Assembly (NCBI GenBank): GCA_011389765.1
Contig: JAABTT010000013.1
Coordinates: forward strand, 1 to 59,443
Length of the DNA stretch: 59,443 nucleotides
From: Desulfohalobiaceae bacterium S24
GTDB lineage: Bacteria; Desulfobacterota; Desulfovibrionia; Desulfovibrionales; Desulfothermaceae
Direction of reading: 5' to 3'
The notes under the pieces: model-generated
Told to the model about the DNA's origin: nothing
What the model saw: the letters and a program-made list of their open reading frames with translations, nothing else
Database searches by the model: none
Position numbers and translations under genes: made by a program
Part shown: positions 1 through 8,532 of the stretch, piece by piece
How the letters are laid out: the number at the start of each line of letters is the position of its first letter
Position numbering within the stretch: the first letter of the stretch is position 1

Positions 1-59
1 AAACAAAGACAAGCAAAAATTTTAAATATAAAAAAAATTATGTTTTAATTCTTCCTCTT

Positions 60-165
60 GCATTTCGAATATTGTATTTTTGGTATTCGAATTTGTTTCG
101 AATTTCGAATTTCAAATTTCGAAGTGAACCTGGAACCTTTGGGTTGCGGGCGGAGCCAGCTTTGG
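60..165. repeat. AT-rich dispersed repeat, left-edge copy
   Basis: The first 200 bases hold no gene. From about 60 the DNA is a run of TTCGAATTT-type words, followed by a block of about 40 bases (122-165) containing CCTGGAACCTTTGGGTTGCG. The same block occurs inverted at 53786-53828, again beside AATTTGAAATTT-type sequence, so the two are copies of one dispersed repeat. No coding capacity is apparent. Confidence 0.6.
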
Positions 166-200
166 CATTGTTATGTCACTGTATTTATGAATACGGTATA

Positions 201-1625
201 CTACGCCGGCATGGGGATGGCGTAGGGGCCTTCCTGGATAAAGGCCATGCGGGGACTGCGCCCTTGGAAGCGCGGATGATGGGCTGCATAGATCACCGCG
301 TTCTGAAGCATGGCTGCGGCCCTGGCCTTTTCCTGTTCAAAGGGCTGTTCTGGATCGAGGAATTCCCAGCCGCAGACCCCGGGAATGATTTTGTACTCAG
401 TTTCCGGGATCTGGGTGGCGCAGTAGATCAGCCCGTCGTCGCCGACCTTGCGCAACGGCTTGCCCCACATCTCCGGCTCCCACTGGTCCTTGGTAAACTT
501 CCAGTCCGGGTGCTTGAGCATGGAGATATAGCCGTCCGGTCCCAGGATTTTGAAGAGATGGAGCAGGGTCTTGTATTCCCGGGATCCGATGGGTTCCTGA
601 TCCACATTATTGGCAAAAAGCACGATGAGCCCCTGGTCTTTGACCGCGGGCATGGCGTTCACCGCGGCCTTGACGCTCTGGTAGTGATCCCGGCCAACAT
701 ACCCGGCGTGGGTCACAACCAGATCGTAGGGTTCGTGAATGGGGATGCTCACAAAGTCCTTCATGGCCTCGTAAGCGGCCAGGTGGGCCGCTTCCAGGTC
801 TCCGGCAAATACGCCGGTGATGCACAGGGCATTGTCCAGGGTGGTGCTGATCATGAAATCCACCCCTACGGTGCGGGCCACTTCCAGGGCCTCTTCGTGG
901 CAGGGATTGCCCTCAAGGACAAGGTTGGTGGCTTTGGGGTGCTCCAGAAAATCCACACTGTGGAATTTCTGAATAGTGGTGGTATTCACCAGGGCCGGAC
1001 AAACCGCTTTCCGGCCTCCGGAGACCCCGGTCATGAAATGGCTCTCCACCAGGCCGGTGATGATCTTGACATCGGAGCGGTAGAATATTGTATTCAGATA
1101 AACTTCGGTCCCCCGACTGGTTTCGGCGGCCAGGACCATGCTCGAGAGATCTTCGCAGTCATGGTCCACAATGCGATAGCGCTCCACGATGTCTTGGCCG
1201 TACATGGCCAGGCGTTCTTCAGGCGTGCTGGGGCGATGCATACCGTTGCCGATGACCAGAACGATGTTCTCCCGCCGGATGCCGGCATTTTCCAGGATTT
1301 TTACCAGAGGCGGCAGGATGCCGCTTTGTCCTTTATAGGGCACCGGGCGGGTGATATCCGAGACCGTGATGCAGACGGTGACCTCCTCTACAGGCTTGCC
1401 TTTGTCCTTGATGATGTCCGGAAGGGTCTTCGAATTTAGGGGACTGTTCAGGGCCTTGGCTATCTCATCCTGTGAATGGGTCAGGCAGGGCATGGCGCGC
1501 ATTTGCAGGGTCTCGCAGGAGGGCGGCACCCGAATCTCGAGAACATCTTCGGCGTATTCAACCCGGACCGGTTTCCAGTCCCGGGTGTCGGCTTGGCCCA
1601 GAATATCGGCTATTTCATGTTTCAT
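201..1625 (-). CDS. LarA-family (DUF2088) nickel-pincer racemase homolog
   Basis: About 474 residues with the lactate racemase (LarA) family pattern: GNGMH near the middle of the N-terminal half, a VDHD segment, then GLVESHF and SGGRK, which match the His/Lys positions that hold the nickel-pincer cofactor in LarA. LarA homologs racemise alpha-hydroxy acids; lactate, malate or another 2-hydroxyacid is possible here. I chose the ATG at 1625 because a GAGGAG ribosome site lies 8 bases upstream. The longer frame to 1697 would run into a dispersed repeat. It is the last gene on the strand of a TRAP transporter locus, so it may racemise the imported acid (inference). The cofactor genes larB, larC and larE are not in the window. 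Confidence 0.85.
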   Translation of the reverse strand: MKHEIADILGQADTRDWKPVRVEYAEDVLEIRVPPSCETLQMRAMPCLTHSQDEIAKALNSPLNSKTLPDIIKDKGKPVEEVTVCITVSDITRPVPYKGQSGILPPLVKILENAGIRRENIVLVIGNGMHRPSTPEERLAMYGQDIVERYRIVDHDCEDLSSMVLAAETSRGTEVYLNTIFYRSDVKIITGLVESHFMTGVSGGRKAVCPALVNTTTIQKFHSVDFLEHPKATNLVLEGNPCHEEALEVARTVGVDFMISTTLDNALCITGVFAGDLEAAHLAAYEAMKDFVSIPIHEPYDLVVTHAGYVGRDHYQSVKAAVNAMPAVKDQGLIVLFANNVDQEPIGSREYKTLLHLFKILGPDGYISMLKHPDWKFTKDQWEPEMWGKPLRKVGDDGLIYCATQIPETEYKIIPGVCGWEFLDPEQPFEQEKARAAAMLQNAVIYAAHHPRFQGRSPRMAFIQEGPYAIPMPA

Positions 1626-1659
1626 GAAGGACTCCTCAGGTTTCAGCTTTGCCGGAGGT

Positions 1660-1800
1660 AAAGCTCGTATGAAACTTGATTTTTCTTTCTCCGTCACCCC
1701 GGCGTAGGCCGGGGTCCAGCTTTTTCAGACTGGATTCCGGCCTACGCCGGAATGACGGAGGTGGTGACCAAAAGTTTCTTTATTGATCAAACTGCTAGTC
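1660..1800. repeat. Modular intergenic element, copy 1
   Basis: This element is bounded by CTCGTATGAAACTT on the left and TTGATCAAACTGCTAGTCGT on the right. The core is a pair of palindromes, CACCCCGGCGTAGGCCGGGG and TTCCGGCCTACGCCGGAA. The same ends recur at 12634-12809, 39266-39392 and 59108-59443 with other cores. It lies just upstream of the larA-like start. Confidence 0.75.
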
Positions 1801-1827
1801 GTAGATTTCAAAATGTACAGCACAACA

Positions 1828-1897
1828 GCTCAGCCGTACATATCAATAAATATCAAATAATTATATATCAGCTTTGCCGCTGGCAAAGCTGATATCA
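1828..1897 (-). repeat. Stop-coupled palindrome with AT-rich tail, copy A
   Basis: The palindrome ATATCAGCTTTGCC / GGCAAAGCTGATAT spans 1865-1895 and abuts the TGA of the upstream membrane-protein gene (1895-1897). On the minus strand it is followed by an AT-rich tail beginning ATATAATTATTTGATAT. Related copies with different stem bases lie near 9915, 25670, 33333 and 39177. It may act as a transcript 3' end. Confidence 0.65.
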
Positions 1898-2368
1898 GAT
1901 ATTGGTGAACCGGATGTAGGGGTTTGCGTCCTTGATGAGGCGCAGGGCTTTTTGCAGATCCTGGTTCTCGGCCTGATAAAACAGATAGCCCATCTCCCGT
2001 TCCAGCCTGAACTTGAGGAATCCCACTGGAAACTTCGGCCCCAGGGCTTTGGGAATGTCCTGGGCCTGGGCGGTGATGGTCCGCCGGTAACTGGTCATGC
2101 GCATGGTCCCGTCCCGCCAGACCTCCAATCGATAGGCGAAGGCCAGGGAGAAATACCACATGAAGACAAGAATAAACACGATCATGAACAAGCCGTACAG
2201 AGGCCCGAGGGCCATATGCTTAAAGATCAAGAGCAGGAAGATGATGCAGACAATGCTCCAAATCCCGACCAGAAAATAGAAGCCTTTGACCAGGAGTATC
2301 GGGGCTTCATAGACCTGATCCGGCGGTCCTTCGGGAATTTGAGGGGCCTGGGGTGAATGGTCCATAGG
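1895..2368 (-). CDS. Small membrane protein of unknown function
   Basis: I do not recognise the family. The product has about 157 residues with a short Pro-rich N-terminus, two adjacent hydrophobic segments (roughly residues 20-45 and 55-75), then a soluble C-terminal part rich in basic residues with an LKFRLEREMGYLFYQ segment. Both ends probably face the cytoplasm. The ATG at 2368 was taken as start; a TTG-initiated extension to 2449 is possible and no convincing ribosome site settles it. It lies between dctM and the larA-like gene on the same strand, but a terminator upstream (2502-2529) suggests its own promoter. Confidence 0.6.
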   Translation of the reverse strand, partial: PMDHSPQAPQIPEGPPDQVYEAPILLVKGFYFLVGIWSIVCIIFLLLIFKHMALGPLYGLFMIVFILVFMWYFSLAFAYRLEVWRDGTMRMTSYRRTITAQAQDIPKALGPKFPVGFLKFRLEREMGYLFYQAENQDLQKALRLIKDANPYIRFTNI

Positions 2369-2501
2369 GTGTGAACTGATCTCCAGTTGAAGAGTTTTAA
2401 GCTGAGCGTTTGCGGAAAAAACTGTATCTGATTTCGGATCGGCCCGCAAGATAGTGTCAGGAGGGAAACAGGGATTGATCGGAGCATACGATAAAAGGAA
2501 A

Positions 2502-2529
2502 ACGGGGCGGCATAAGCATGCCGCCCCGT
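2502..2529 (-). terminator. Rho-independent terminator after dctM
   Basis: A perfect ACGGGGCGGC / GCCGCCCCGT hairpin with an 8-base centre is followed on the minus strand by TTTTCCTTTT. It ends the TRAP transporter operon. Confidence 0.8.
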
Positions 2530-2569
2530 CTGTTCGTTTCCTGTTGTGAGGCGAGTTTCGCTGTACTCT

Positions 2570-3934
2570 TTATCCGTAGACCAGCCTGGGCAGATACAGG
2601 CTGAGCTGCGGAAAGGCGATAGTCAAAAAGAGGCCGATGGCCTGAAGAACCATGAAGGGAAGGACCCCTTTGAAGATGGTTCCCATGGAGATCTCAGGCG
2701 GGGCCACGCTTTTCAGATAATACAGAGCATATCCAAAAGGCGGGCTGAGAAAGGAGATCTGCATGTTGACCATGTAGACCACCCCGAACCAGAGCCGAAC
2801 GTCTCCGGAGCCGATTCCGGGCAGTCCCCAGAGCCCTTCCCAGGAAAGGGAGACCATCATGGGCACGAAGATCGGGACCGCCAGAAGCAGAATCCCGACC
2901 CAGTCCAGGAACATCCCCAGGATGATCAGGAGAATGTTGGTGATCAACAAAATGCCGTAAGGACCGAAGCCGGTGCCGATCATGGCCGCGGTCACGAACT
3001 CCTGACCCCCGTTGACGATGTAGAAGCCAACGAAGATGCTGGCCCCGAACATGATCCAGAGGACCATGGCAGAGGCCTTGAGGGTGGTGATGGCCGCCTG
3101 TTTGATGTTCAAGAGGGTCAGTTTTCGAGACAGGGCGCAGACAAAGAGGGCCCCGAAGGTGCCGATCCCCGCGGCTTCGACCGGAGTGGCCACGCCGGCG
3201 AAGATGACGCCCAGGACCAGGATGATGAGCATGATCGGGGCGATGATCCCCTGGAGCAGCAGGAGTTTTTCCTTGAAGCTGATCCGCTCTTCCTTGGGCA
3301 GGGGCGGGCCGAGTTTCGGGTTGATATAGCAGCGGATGGTGACGTAGGCGATGAACATACCGGACAGGATCAGGCCGGGAATGACCGCGCCGATGAACAG
3401 TTCACCCACCGACTGCTGGGCGACCACGGCGAAGAGAATGGCCAGGATCGAGGGGGGAATGAGGATGCCCAGGGTGCCGCCGGCGTTGATGGAGCCGCAG
3501 GCCAGTTTTTGATCATAGCCCCGCTTGAGCATGGCCGGCAGGGCGATGATGCCCATGGTCACCTCACAGGCCCCGATGACCCCGACCATGGCCGCCAGGA
3601 TGGTGGAGGCGATGATCGAGGCCGTGGCCAGGCCGCCTTTCAGGCCGCCCAGGATCTTGTAGACCACATCGAAGAGCTGCTCGATCATTCCGGCCCGTTC
3701 CAGGACATTGGCCATGAAGATGAACAGGGGGATGGCCGAAAGCTGATAGTCGGTCATGAAGGGGAATATCCTGGAGGGCAGAATGTTGATCATGTCCATG
3801 TCACCGCAGAGAAAGAGAAAGACAACCCCCAGTCCGCCGGTGACAAAAGCCAGGGGGAGTCCCAGCATGAGCAGGAAGATCAGGGAACCAAACATAAGGA
3901 GTGTGAGTAAACCGATACCTATTTCGAGACCCAT
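2570..3934 (-). CDS. dctM: TRAP transporter large permease subunit DctM
   Basis: 454 residues, almost entirely hydrophobic, with the DctM pattern of repeated helices including GLPLAFVTGGLGVVF, SAIPLFIFMAN and GTLGILIPPS. DctM is the sodium-coupled translocation channel of tripartite ATP-independent periplasmic transporters. It follows dctQ after only a few bases, which indicates translational coupling, and is followed by a strong terminator. The length slightly exceeds the usual 425-430 residues. The substrate must be inferred from DctP and neighbours. Confidence 0.93.
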   Translation of the reverse strand: MGLEIGIGLLTLLMFGSLIFLLMLGLPLAFVTGGLGVVFLFLCGDMDMINILPSRIFPFMTDYQLSAIPLFIFMANVLERAGMIEQLFDVVYKILGGLKGGLATASIIASTILAAMVGVIGACEVTMGIIALPAMLKRGYDQKLACGSINAGGTLGILIPPSILAILFAVVAQQSVGELFIGAVIPGLILSGMFIAYVTIRCYINPKLGPPLPKEERISFKEKLLLLQGIIAPIMLIILVLGVIFAGVATPVEAAGIGTFGALFVCALSRKLTLLNIKQAAITTLKASAMVLWIMFGASIFVGFYIVNGGQEFVTAAMIGTGFGPYGILLITNILLIILGMFLDWVGILLLAVPIFVPMMVSLSWEGLWGLPGIGSGDVRLWFGVVYMVNMQISFLSPPFGYALYYLKSVAPPEISMGTIFKGVLPFMVLQAIGLFLTIAFPQLSLYLPRLVYG

Positions 3935-3937
3935 AGC

Positions 3938-5092
3938 TTACACCTTTGTTTCAGTTAAGAAGATTATGTCTTTGAACAGCCTGGTAAATCCCTGCAGGGT
4001 CAGTAAGAGCGCCCCCAGGGGGATGGTCAGCTTGATCGGCCAGTAGGCGATGGCCCACTCGGTGAAGGAGACTTCCCAGATTTGGACGGAGTCCATAAAA
4101 AAGGTCCAACCGGACCAGAGGATGGCCAGGGTAAAAATAAAGAAAAAGACAGAGGTCAAGATGTCCACCAGGGCTTTCATGCGATCGGAAAAATAGTTGT
4201 AGATGATATCCACGTGGACATGGCCCCCTTCCCGGAGGGTATAGCCGGCGGCCAGCATGTACTGCATGCCAAACATCAGAAACATGCCTTCATGGGCCCA
4301 GTTGGTGGGGGAATTGAAAAAATAGCGGGCAACGACCTCATAGTAGTAGACAAAGACCGCGATGATCGACCAGTAACAGATGAATTCGCCGACAAAGCCG
4401 TTGAGCTTGTCGATCCAGTCCAGCCAGGGGCGGTGCACTTGGGCGGCCGGGCTGTAATCGCCGGTTTTTTCTTCCGGAAATTGATACTGCTGTTCTTTCT
4501 TCTCGACACTACTCTCGTAATCGGCCCGCCTGCGTATAAGCCCCGGGAGCAAAAAGGCGTCGATGATAAGGAGCAGTCCGATAATCATGGCCAGTATTCG
4601 GGCAACCCAATTCCATTTGTTGAGCTGGGCCGTCGTGGCGGCCAGCTCCTGTTTGACGCTTCCCAGGGTCTGCCGGGCCTCTTCCAGGTTTTGCCGGGCC
4701 GATTCCAGGGCTTCCTGGTCTCTGGCTGTTTCGCCTTCGGCCGGCTTTTCGAGATCGAACTTGGTCTGGGCCCGCTCCAGTTTGAACTCGACAATGCTCA
4801 TTTCGTTCATGGCCCCGGAGTGCACGTTGACGGCTTCCTTGACCTGGGCGTTGGCGAAGAGGACGGCCACGAGCAGGGGGAGGTAGATCAAGACCCCCTT
4901 GTTTTTGAGATAGAGGCGGTGCAGCCCGGCGATTCCCCCGAAAAACCAGAACATATAGGCTATTCCGTACGAAAGCTCCCCCTCTTTGACTTTGCCCTTT
5001 TGTCGACGGATCACAAACATGCACAAGAGCGGGATGACTATGAGAGACATCCAGTAGAACCAGTGGGGTAAAAAGAAAGTGAGATCTGGCAT
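3938..5092 (-). CDS. TRAP small permease DctQ fused to a TM2-like N-terminal domain
   Basis: 384 residues, roughly twice the usual DctQ length. Residues about 215-384 are a standard four-helix DctQ domain, with WAHEGMFLMFGMQYMLAAGY and GHVHVDIIY. The N-terminal half has a hydrophobic start, a TM2-like segment (YGIAYMFWFFGGIAGLHRLY) around residues 40-65, another helix, a charged coiled coil (about 100-155) and another helix ending near 185. The ribosome site AGGA precedes the ATG by about 8 bases. dctM starts just downstream. The extension is unusual for a TRAP subunit and its role is unknown; it could carry an extra interaction or regulatory domain (inference). Confidence 0.88.
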   Translation of the reverse strand: MPDLTFFLPHWFYWMSLIVIPLLCMFVIRRQKGKVKEGELSYGIAYMFWFFGGIAGLHRLYLKNKGVLIYLPLLVAVLFANAQVKEAVNVHSGAMNEMSIVEFKLERAQTKFDLEKPAEGETARDQEALESARQNLEEARQTLGSVKQELAATTAQLNKWNWVARILAMIIGLLLIIDAFLLPGLIRRRADYESSVEKKEQQYQFPEEKTGDYSPAAQVHRPWLDWIDKLNGFVGEFICYWSIIAVFVYYYEVVARYFFNSPTNWAHEGMFLMFGMQYMLAAGYTLREGGHVHVDIIYNYFSDRMKALVDILTSVFFFIFTLAILWSGWTFFMDSVQIWEVSFTEWAIAYWPIKLTIPLGALLLTLQGFTRLFKDIIFLTETKV

Positions 5093-5119
5093 GGTATTAT
5101 CCTATTCCGGTAATAATGG

Positions 5120-5230
5120 GTGCTTGGACGAAAAGACAGCCTTTATCGCGTAAAATTCGGGGCCTGATATCTCGTGCACGATTTCAAAAATTTACGCCCC
5201 GGATGTTCGGACACCTGTCCGTCCAAGCAC
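5120..5230. repeat. MITE-like element with terminal inverted repeats
   Basis: This 111-base element lies between dctP and dctQ. Its ends are the perfect inverted repeat GTGCTTGGACG / CGTCCAAGCAC, and the interior contains GATTTCAAAAATTTACG. It resembles in size and interior a second element at 22530-22653 whose ends differ. It carries no reading frame. Confidence 0.65.
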
Positions 5231-5289
5231 GGTTTTTGATCAGCCACTCATCAATACTGAGAGAGAACGATACATAGGGAAGGGAACAG

Positions 5290-5327
5290 GACAGACAGAG
5301 AACGCCGGCCGGCCTCCCCTGTCTGTC
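5290..5327 (-). other. Stem-loop downstream of dctP
   Basis: The sequences GACAGACAG and CTGTCTGTC can pair around a GC-rich centre containing GCCGGCCGGC. It sits between dctP and dctQ on the minus strand. There is no clear T-run, so it may stabilise the dctP message or give partial termination rather than a full stop. The rest of the 5093-5352 gap is the repeat element above. Confidence 0.45.
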
Positions 5328-5352
5328 GATTTCCTGCGGCGTCAAAGTCTCC

Positions 5353-6507
5353 TTAGACGTCGTATTTGAGCTTTTGCCCTTTGACCATTTCCGGAGTCAC
5401 ATAGCCCAGGCTGCCGGACATCATGTAGTCCAGCTGGATCTTGAAGGCCCGGGCCGCACCTTCGCTCTTGTTGGCCCACTCGTACCACAAGGGCACGGCC
5501 AGTCGGGTGAAGGCGGCCACATCGTCCTGGCTCAGTCTGGTGACTATGGTCCCGGCTTCCTCAAACTTCTCCCAGGCCTTTTGGTCGGCGGCCTGGATCT
5601 TGGCGTGGTGCATGTCGGAGTAGACATGGGTTTCCATTTCCACAAACTGCTTCATCGAATCCGACAGGGCGTTCCAGGCGTCCATGCCCACGGTCAGATC
5701 CATAAGGTCCACGGGCTGGTAGATGGACAGAAAGCCGGGAGGTCCGGCGCTGATGAAGTCCGTGACCTGGTGGAAACCGAGGTCGTAGTTGACGGCCGGC
5801 CCGACATAGTCGGCCACGTCGATGGTGCCTTTGTCCAGGGCAGGGAAGATTTCGCTGCCGGGCAAAAGGGTGGTCTTGGCCCCGGCCTTGGCGAAGAGCT
5901 GAGCGACCATGCCGCCCGGGACCCGCATTTTCCTGCCCTTGAAGTCTTCGATGGAGCGGATCGGGACCTTGGAATGGATGATGTTCGCCCCGTGATGGAC
6001 GGGTCCGACGTAGAACATGTCCTGTTTGGCGAAGAGTTCCCGGGCCAGCTCCAGGCCGCCCAGGCTGTAGTAGAAAACATCCCACTCGCTGGGGTTGCGC
6101 AGGCCCAGGGGATAGGAGGTCAGAAAGACCGAGGCGGGCATGCGGCCAGCCCAGTAAATGGTGAAGGGGTTCATGCCTTGAAGCACGCCGTTTTTCACGG
6201 CGTCAAAGAGCTGGAAGTCGCCGACAACCGCTTTGGCGCCGTAGGGTTCAAAGGCCAGCTCACCACCGGTCTTTTCGATGATGCTGTTGCACCAGTCTTC
6301 GAAGATTTTCAGACCGATCCCGCCCGGCCAGGAGGTCTGGATCTTCCAGGTGGTGGTCTGAGCCTTGGCGGTTTTAATGTTGAACAGGGAGACACCGGCA
6401 GCAGCAGCCCCGGCGGTCAAAGCGGAATTTTTTAGAAATTTTCTCCGGGACGTGGGTTGGGCTGCCTCTTTTTTGCTTGAGTTGTTGTCATTCGTCTTTT
6501 TACTCAT
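5353..6507 (-). CDS. dctP: TRAP transporter substrate-binding protein DctP with Tat signal
   Basis: 384 residues. The N-terminus carries a twin-arginine signal (SRRKFLKNS, then a small-residue hydrophobic stretch ending AKAQ), so it is exported folded to the periplasm. The mature part resembles the TakP subgroup that binds 2-oxo or 2-hydroxy monocarboxylates: WKIQTSWPGG at the start, KMRVPGGMVAQLFAKAG, and LPGSEIFPALDKGTIDV. A good ribosome site (AAGGAGAG) precedes the ATG. It heads the operon dctP-dctQ-dctM. A lactate, pyruvate or malate-like ligand would fit the larA-like gene nearby, but this is inference. Confidence 0.9.
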   Translation of the reverse strand: MSKKTNDNNSSKKEAAQPTSRRKFLKNSALTAGAAAAGVSLFNIKTAKAQTTTWKIQTSWPGGIGLKIFEDWCNSIIEKTGGELAFEPYGAKAVVGDFQLFDAVKNGVLQGMNPFTIYWAGRMPASVFLTSYPLGLRNPSEWDVFYYSLGGLELARELFAKQDMFYVGPVHHGANIIHSKVPIRSIEDFKGRKMRVPGGMVAQLFAKAGAKTTLLPGSEIFPALDKGTIDVADYVGPAVNYDLGFHQVTDFISAGPPGFLSIYQPVDLMDLTVGMDAWNALSDSMKQFVEMETHVYSDMHHAKIQAADQKAWEKFEEAGTIVTRLSQDDVAAFTRLAVPLWYEWANKSEGAARAFKIQLDYMMSGSLGYVTPEMVKGQKLKYDV

Positions 6508-6520
6508 AAAGCTCTCCTTG

Positions 6521-6541
6521 TTTTAACATTTACTGTTAAAA
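6521..6541 (-). promoter_or_regulatory. Palindromic operator candidate before dctP
   Basis: TTTTAACA-TTTAC-TGTTAAAA is a near-perfect palindrome just upstream of the dctP ribosome site, a position suited to a repressor operator. The rest of the 6542-7159 gap is AT-rich divergent control DNA without a supported gene. Confidence 0.45.
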
Positions 6542-7061
6542 AAACATTGCCCTGAACCTGATTTTTGAGTTGACGCATAACCTCCTTCTGTTGGGATATT
6601 TATAAAAAAATATTTTTAGTAAGAATATCAACATCCTGCTTGAGATTTTTGTTCTCTCCAAAGAGAGATCGGCGATTTTCAGCGTGCAGGTCGAGCCAAT
6701 TTACATACACCAATTAAATTGCAAGCATTAGGTAATATGGACTGACCATATATGAATCTATGCCACATGTCAATCCTTTTTTAGCTTTTCGGATAATTCA
6801 AGCGCAGGGTAGATTCCAGCGGAAAATATGGGGGGTGAGTGAACGGGCGCGCGAAGTGAAGGGGAGTGCTGGAATCAGATTCACGAAGATTGAGGCACCG
6901 ACCCATGCTAGTTATAAGTTTGACCAAGTTTTTCATCGCTGTCAAGTGTAAATTGTGAGGAATTACCCTTGACAAAGCAGGCAAGGCTTGGCAAGCTTCA
7001 AAAAAAGTCAGTTGATAAGATGATCTTACCGAATGCCCGCGCTGAGCCTGCTTGTGTCGAC

Positions 7062-7090
7062 TTGACAAGCAAGCGGCAAAAAATTATGGT
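7062..7090 (+). promoter_or_regulatory. Sigma-70-type promoter candidate for the sucC-like operon
   Basis: A perfect -35 box TTGACA (7062-7067), a 17-base spacer and TATGGT (7085-7090) lie 70 bases upstream of the sucC-like ATG. Another TTGACA at 6969 lacks a good partner. Confidence 0.45.
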
Positions 7091-7159
7091 CAGATCGTTC
7101 TACCATCTTACCGTCAGCGGTTTTTGTAAATATGTATCAGTTTCAGACAAGGAGGCAGG

Positions 7160-8425
7160 ATGGCTAAATTCTTTGAATATCAGGGTAAGGAGCATTTTCA
7201 GAAGGGCGGCATTCCAATTCCGGAAGGGATGGTCGCCAATACGCCGCAGGAGGCGGAACAGGCCGCGGCCAAAATGGGCCGGCCCGTGGTGGTCAAGGCT
7301 CAAGTCTGGGCCGGGGGGCGTGGAAAGTCCGGTGCGGTCAAGTTCGCGGACACCCCGCAGGAAGCCGGACAGGCTGCTGTGGATATTCTGGGAATGCAGG
7401 TCAAGGGGCTTGAAGTCAAGCAGGTCCTGGTGGAGGAAAAACTGGATATTGTCCAGGAATTTTACGCCGGGGTGGTCATCAATTCGGCCCAGGATGTCCG
7501 GGGGCCGGTCTTGATGTTCAGCAGCGAAGGCGGGGTGGAGATCGAGTCCGTGCCTCGGGAGAAAATCGCCATGCTGAATGTGGACGTAATCAAAGGGCTC
7601 ATGCCCTATGACACGCTGAACATGGCGGCTTCCATGGGGGTCAAGGGCAAGATCCTCCGTCAGGTAGCGGATATCGTGTACAAACTCTATCAGGTCTTCC
7701 GCAAGCTGGACTGCCGGACCTTGGAGATCAATCCCCTGGTTTTGACCAGAGACAACAAGGTTCTGGCCGCGGACTGCCGCATGGCGGTGGATGATCAGGC
7801 CCTGTTCAGGCATCCTGAGCTTGGAATCAAAATCGGTCGTGAATTTCTCAAAGAGCCCACTGAGTTTGATCTTATTGCCTGGTCTTTCGAAGAAAGCGAT
7901 TTTCGGGGGACGAGCTACGTGGCTGAAATGGCCTCGTCCGAGGAAGTGGCCAATGGCGGTTATGTAGGATTTCACGGGATCGGAGGCGGCGCGGCCATGC
8001 TGGGGATGGACGCTGTGAATAAAGTGGATTTAAAGGTCGCCGATTTTGCGGATACCAGCGGCAACCCCACGGCTTCCAAGGTGTATCGGGTCGTTAAACT
8101 GATTATGGCCCAACCGGGCATCGAAGGGTATTTACTGGCTGGTTTCATGATGGCCAATCAGGAACAGTGGCATCACGCCCATGGCATCGTGAAGGCCCTG
8201 CGGGAGGAATTGCCCAAACGGCCGGGATTTCCAGCGGTCATTCTGCTCTGCGGCAACAAGGAAAAAGAGTCGCAGGCAATTCTCAAAGAAGGCTTGTCCG
8301 ATCTCAACGCCCGGGTGGAGATTTACGATCGGGAGCATGTCTATGATTCGAGTTTTATCGGGGGCAGGCTGAAGGCCCTGGTCGAAGAGTACCGCAAAGA
8401 GCAGGCCGGCGCTTCGTCCCGGTGA
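7160..8425 (+). CDS. ATP-grasp CoA-ligase beta subunit (SucC/MtkA-like)
   Basis: 421 residues of the succinyl-CoA synthetase beta family. The N-terminal ATP-grasp domain has RPVVVKAQVWAGGRGKSG and the acidic LEINPLVL motif (about residues 192-200). The C-terminal CoA-ligase domain has the Gly-rich GGYVGFHGIGGGAAMLGMDA. A strong AAGGAGG site precedes the ATG. With the SucD-like subunit downstream it should form a heteromeric acid-CoA ligase that uses ATP or GTP to activate a carboxylic acid. The CitE/malyl-CoA-lyase-like gene in the same run favours malate as substrate (malate thiokinase); succinate or another diacid remains possible. Family assignment is firm, substrate is inference. Confidence 0.87.
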   Translation: MAKFFEYQGKEHFQKGGIPIPEGMVANTPQEAEQAAAKMGRPVVVKAQVWAGGRGKSGAVKFADTPQEAGQAAVDILGMQVKGLEVKQVLVEEKLDIVQEFYAGVVINSAQDVRGPVLMFSSEGGVEIESVPREKIAMLNVDVIKGLMPYDTLNMAASMGVKGKILRQVADIVYKLYQVFRKLDCRTLEINPLVLTRDNKVLAADCRMAVDDQALFRHPELGIKIGREFLKEPTEFDLIAWSFEESDFRGTSYVAEMASSEEVANGGYVGFHGIGGGAAMLGMDAVNKVDLKVADFADTSGNPTASKVYRVVKLIMAQPGIEGYLLAGFMMANQEQWHHAHGIVKALREELPKRPGFPAVILLCGNKEKESQAILKEGLSDLNARVEIYDREHVYDSSFIGGRLKALVEEYRKEQAGASSR

Positions 8426-8447
8426 TGAAAGACGATTGAGCATTTAG

Positions 8448-8490
8448 GATTGCAAAATTTTGCAGTGCCCACGAAGAGATGGGTGCATTT
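8448..8490. repeat. Partial MITE-like repeat
   Basis: GATTGCAAAATTTTGCAGTG followed by ACGAAGAGATGGGTG matches the interior of the element at 22530-22653. The terminal inverted repeats seen there are not evident here. It lies between the sucC-like gene and the small Cys-rich gene. Confidence 0.5.
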
Positions 8491-8532
8491 CGTTTAGGCA
8501 CGAGAATAACGTGAATTTAGGGAGTGTGAAGC

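Noticed and set aside
2546-3910. 454-codon open frame on the plus strand
   Set aside because: It is fully antisense to dctM, whose protein has clear TRAP-family motifs. The antisense product is a low-complexity Asp/Gly/His/Gln-rich sequence typical of mirrored GC-rich genes.
4082-5071. 329-codon plus-strand frame
   Set aside because: Antisense to the DctQ fusion gene, with the same shadow composition and no ribosome site.
5290-5327. Complete terminator between dctP and dctQ
   Set aside because: The hairpin lacks a T-run on the minus strand, and the permease genes need to be expressed with dctP. It is listed only as a stem-loop.
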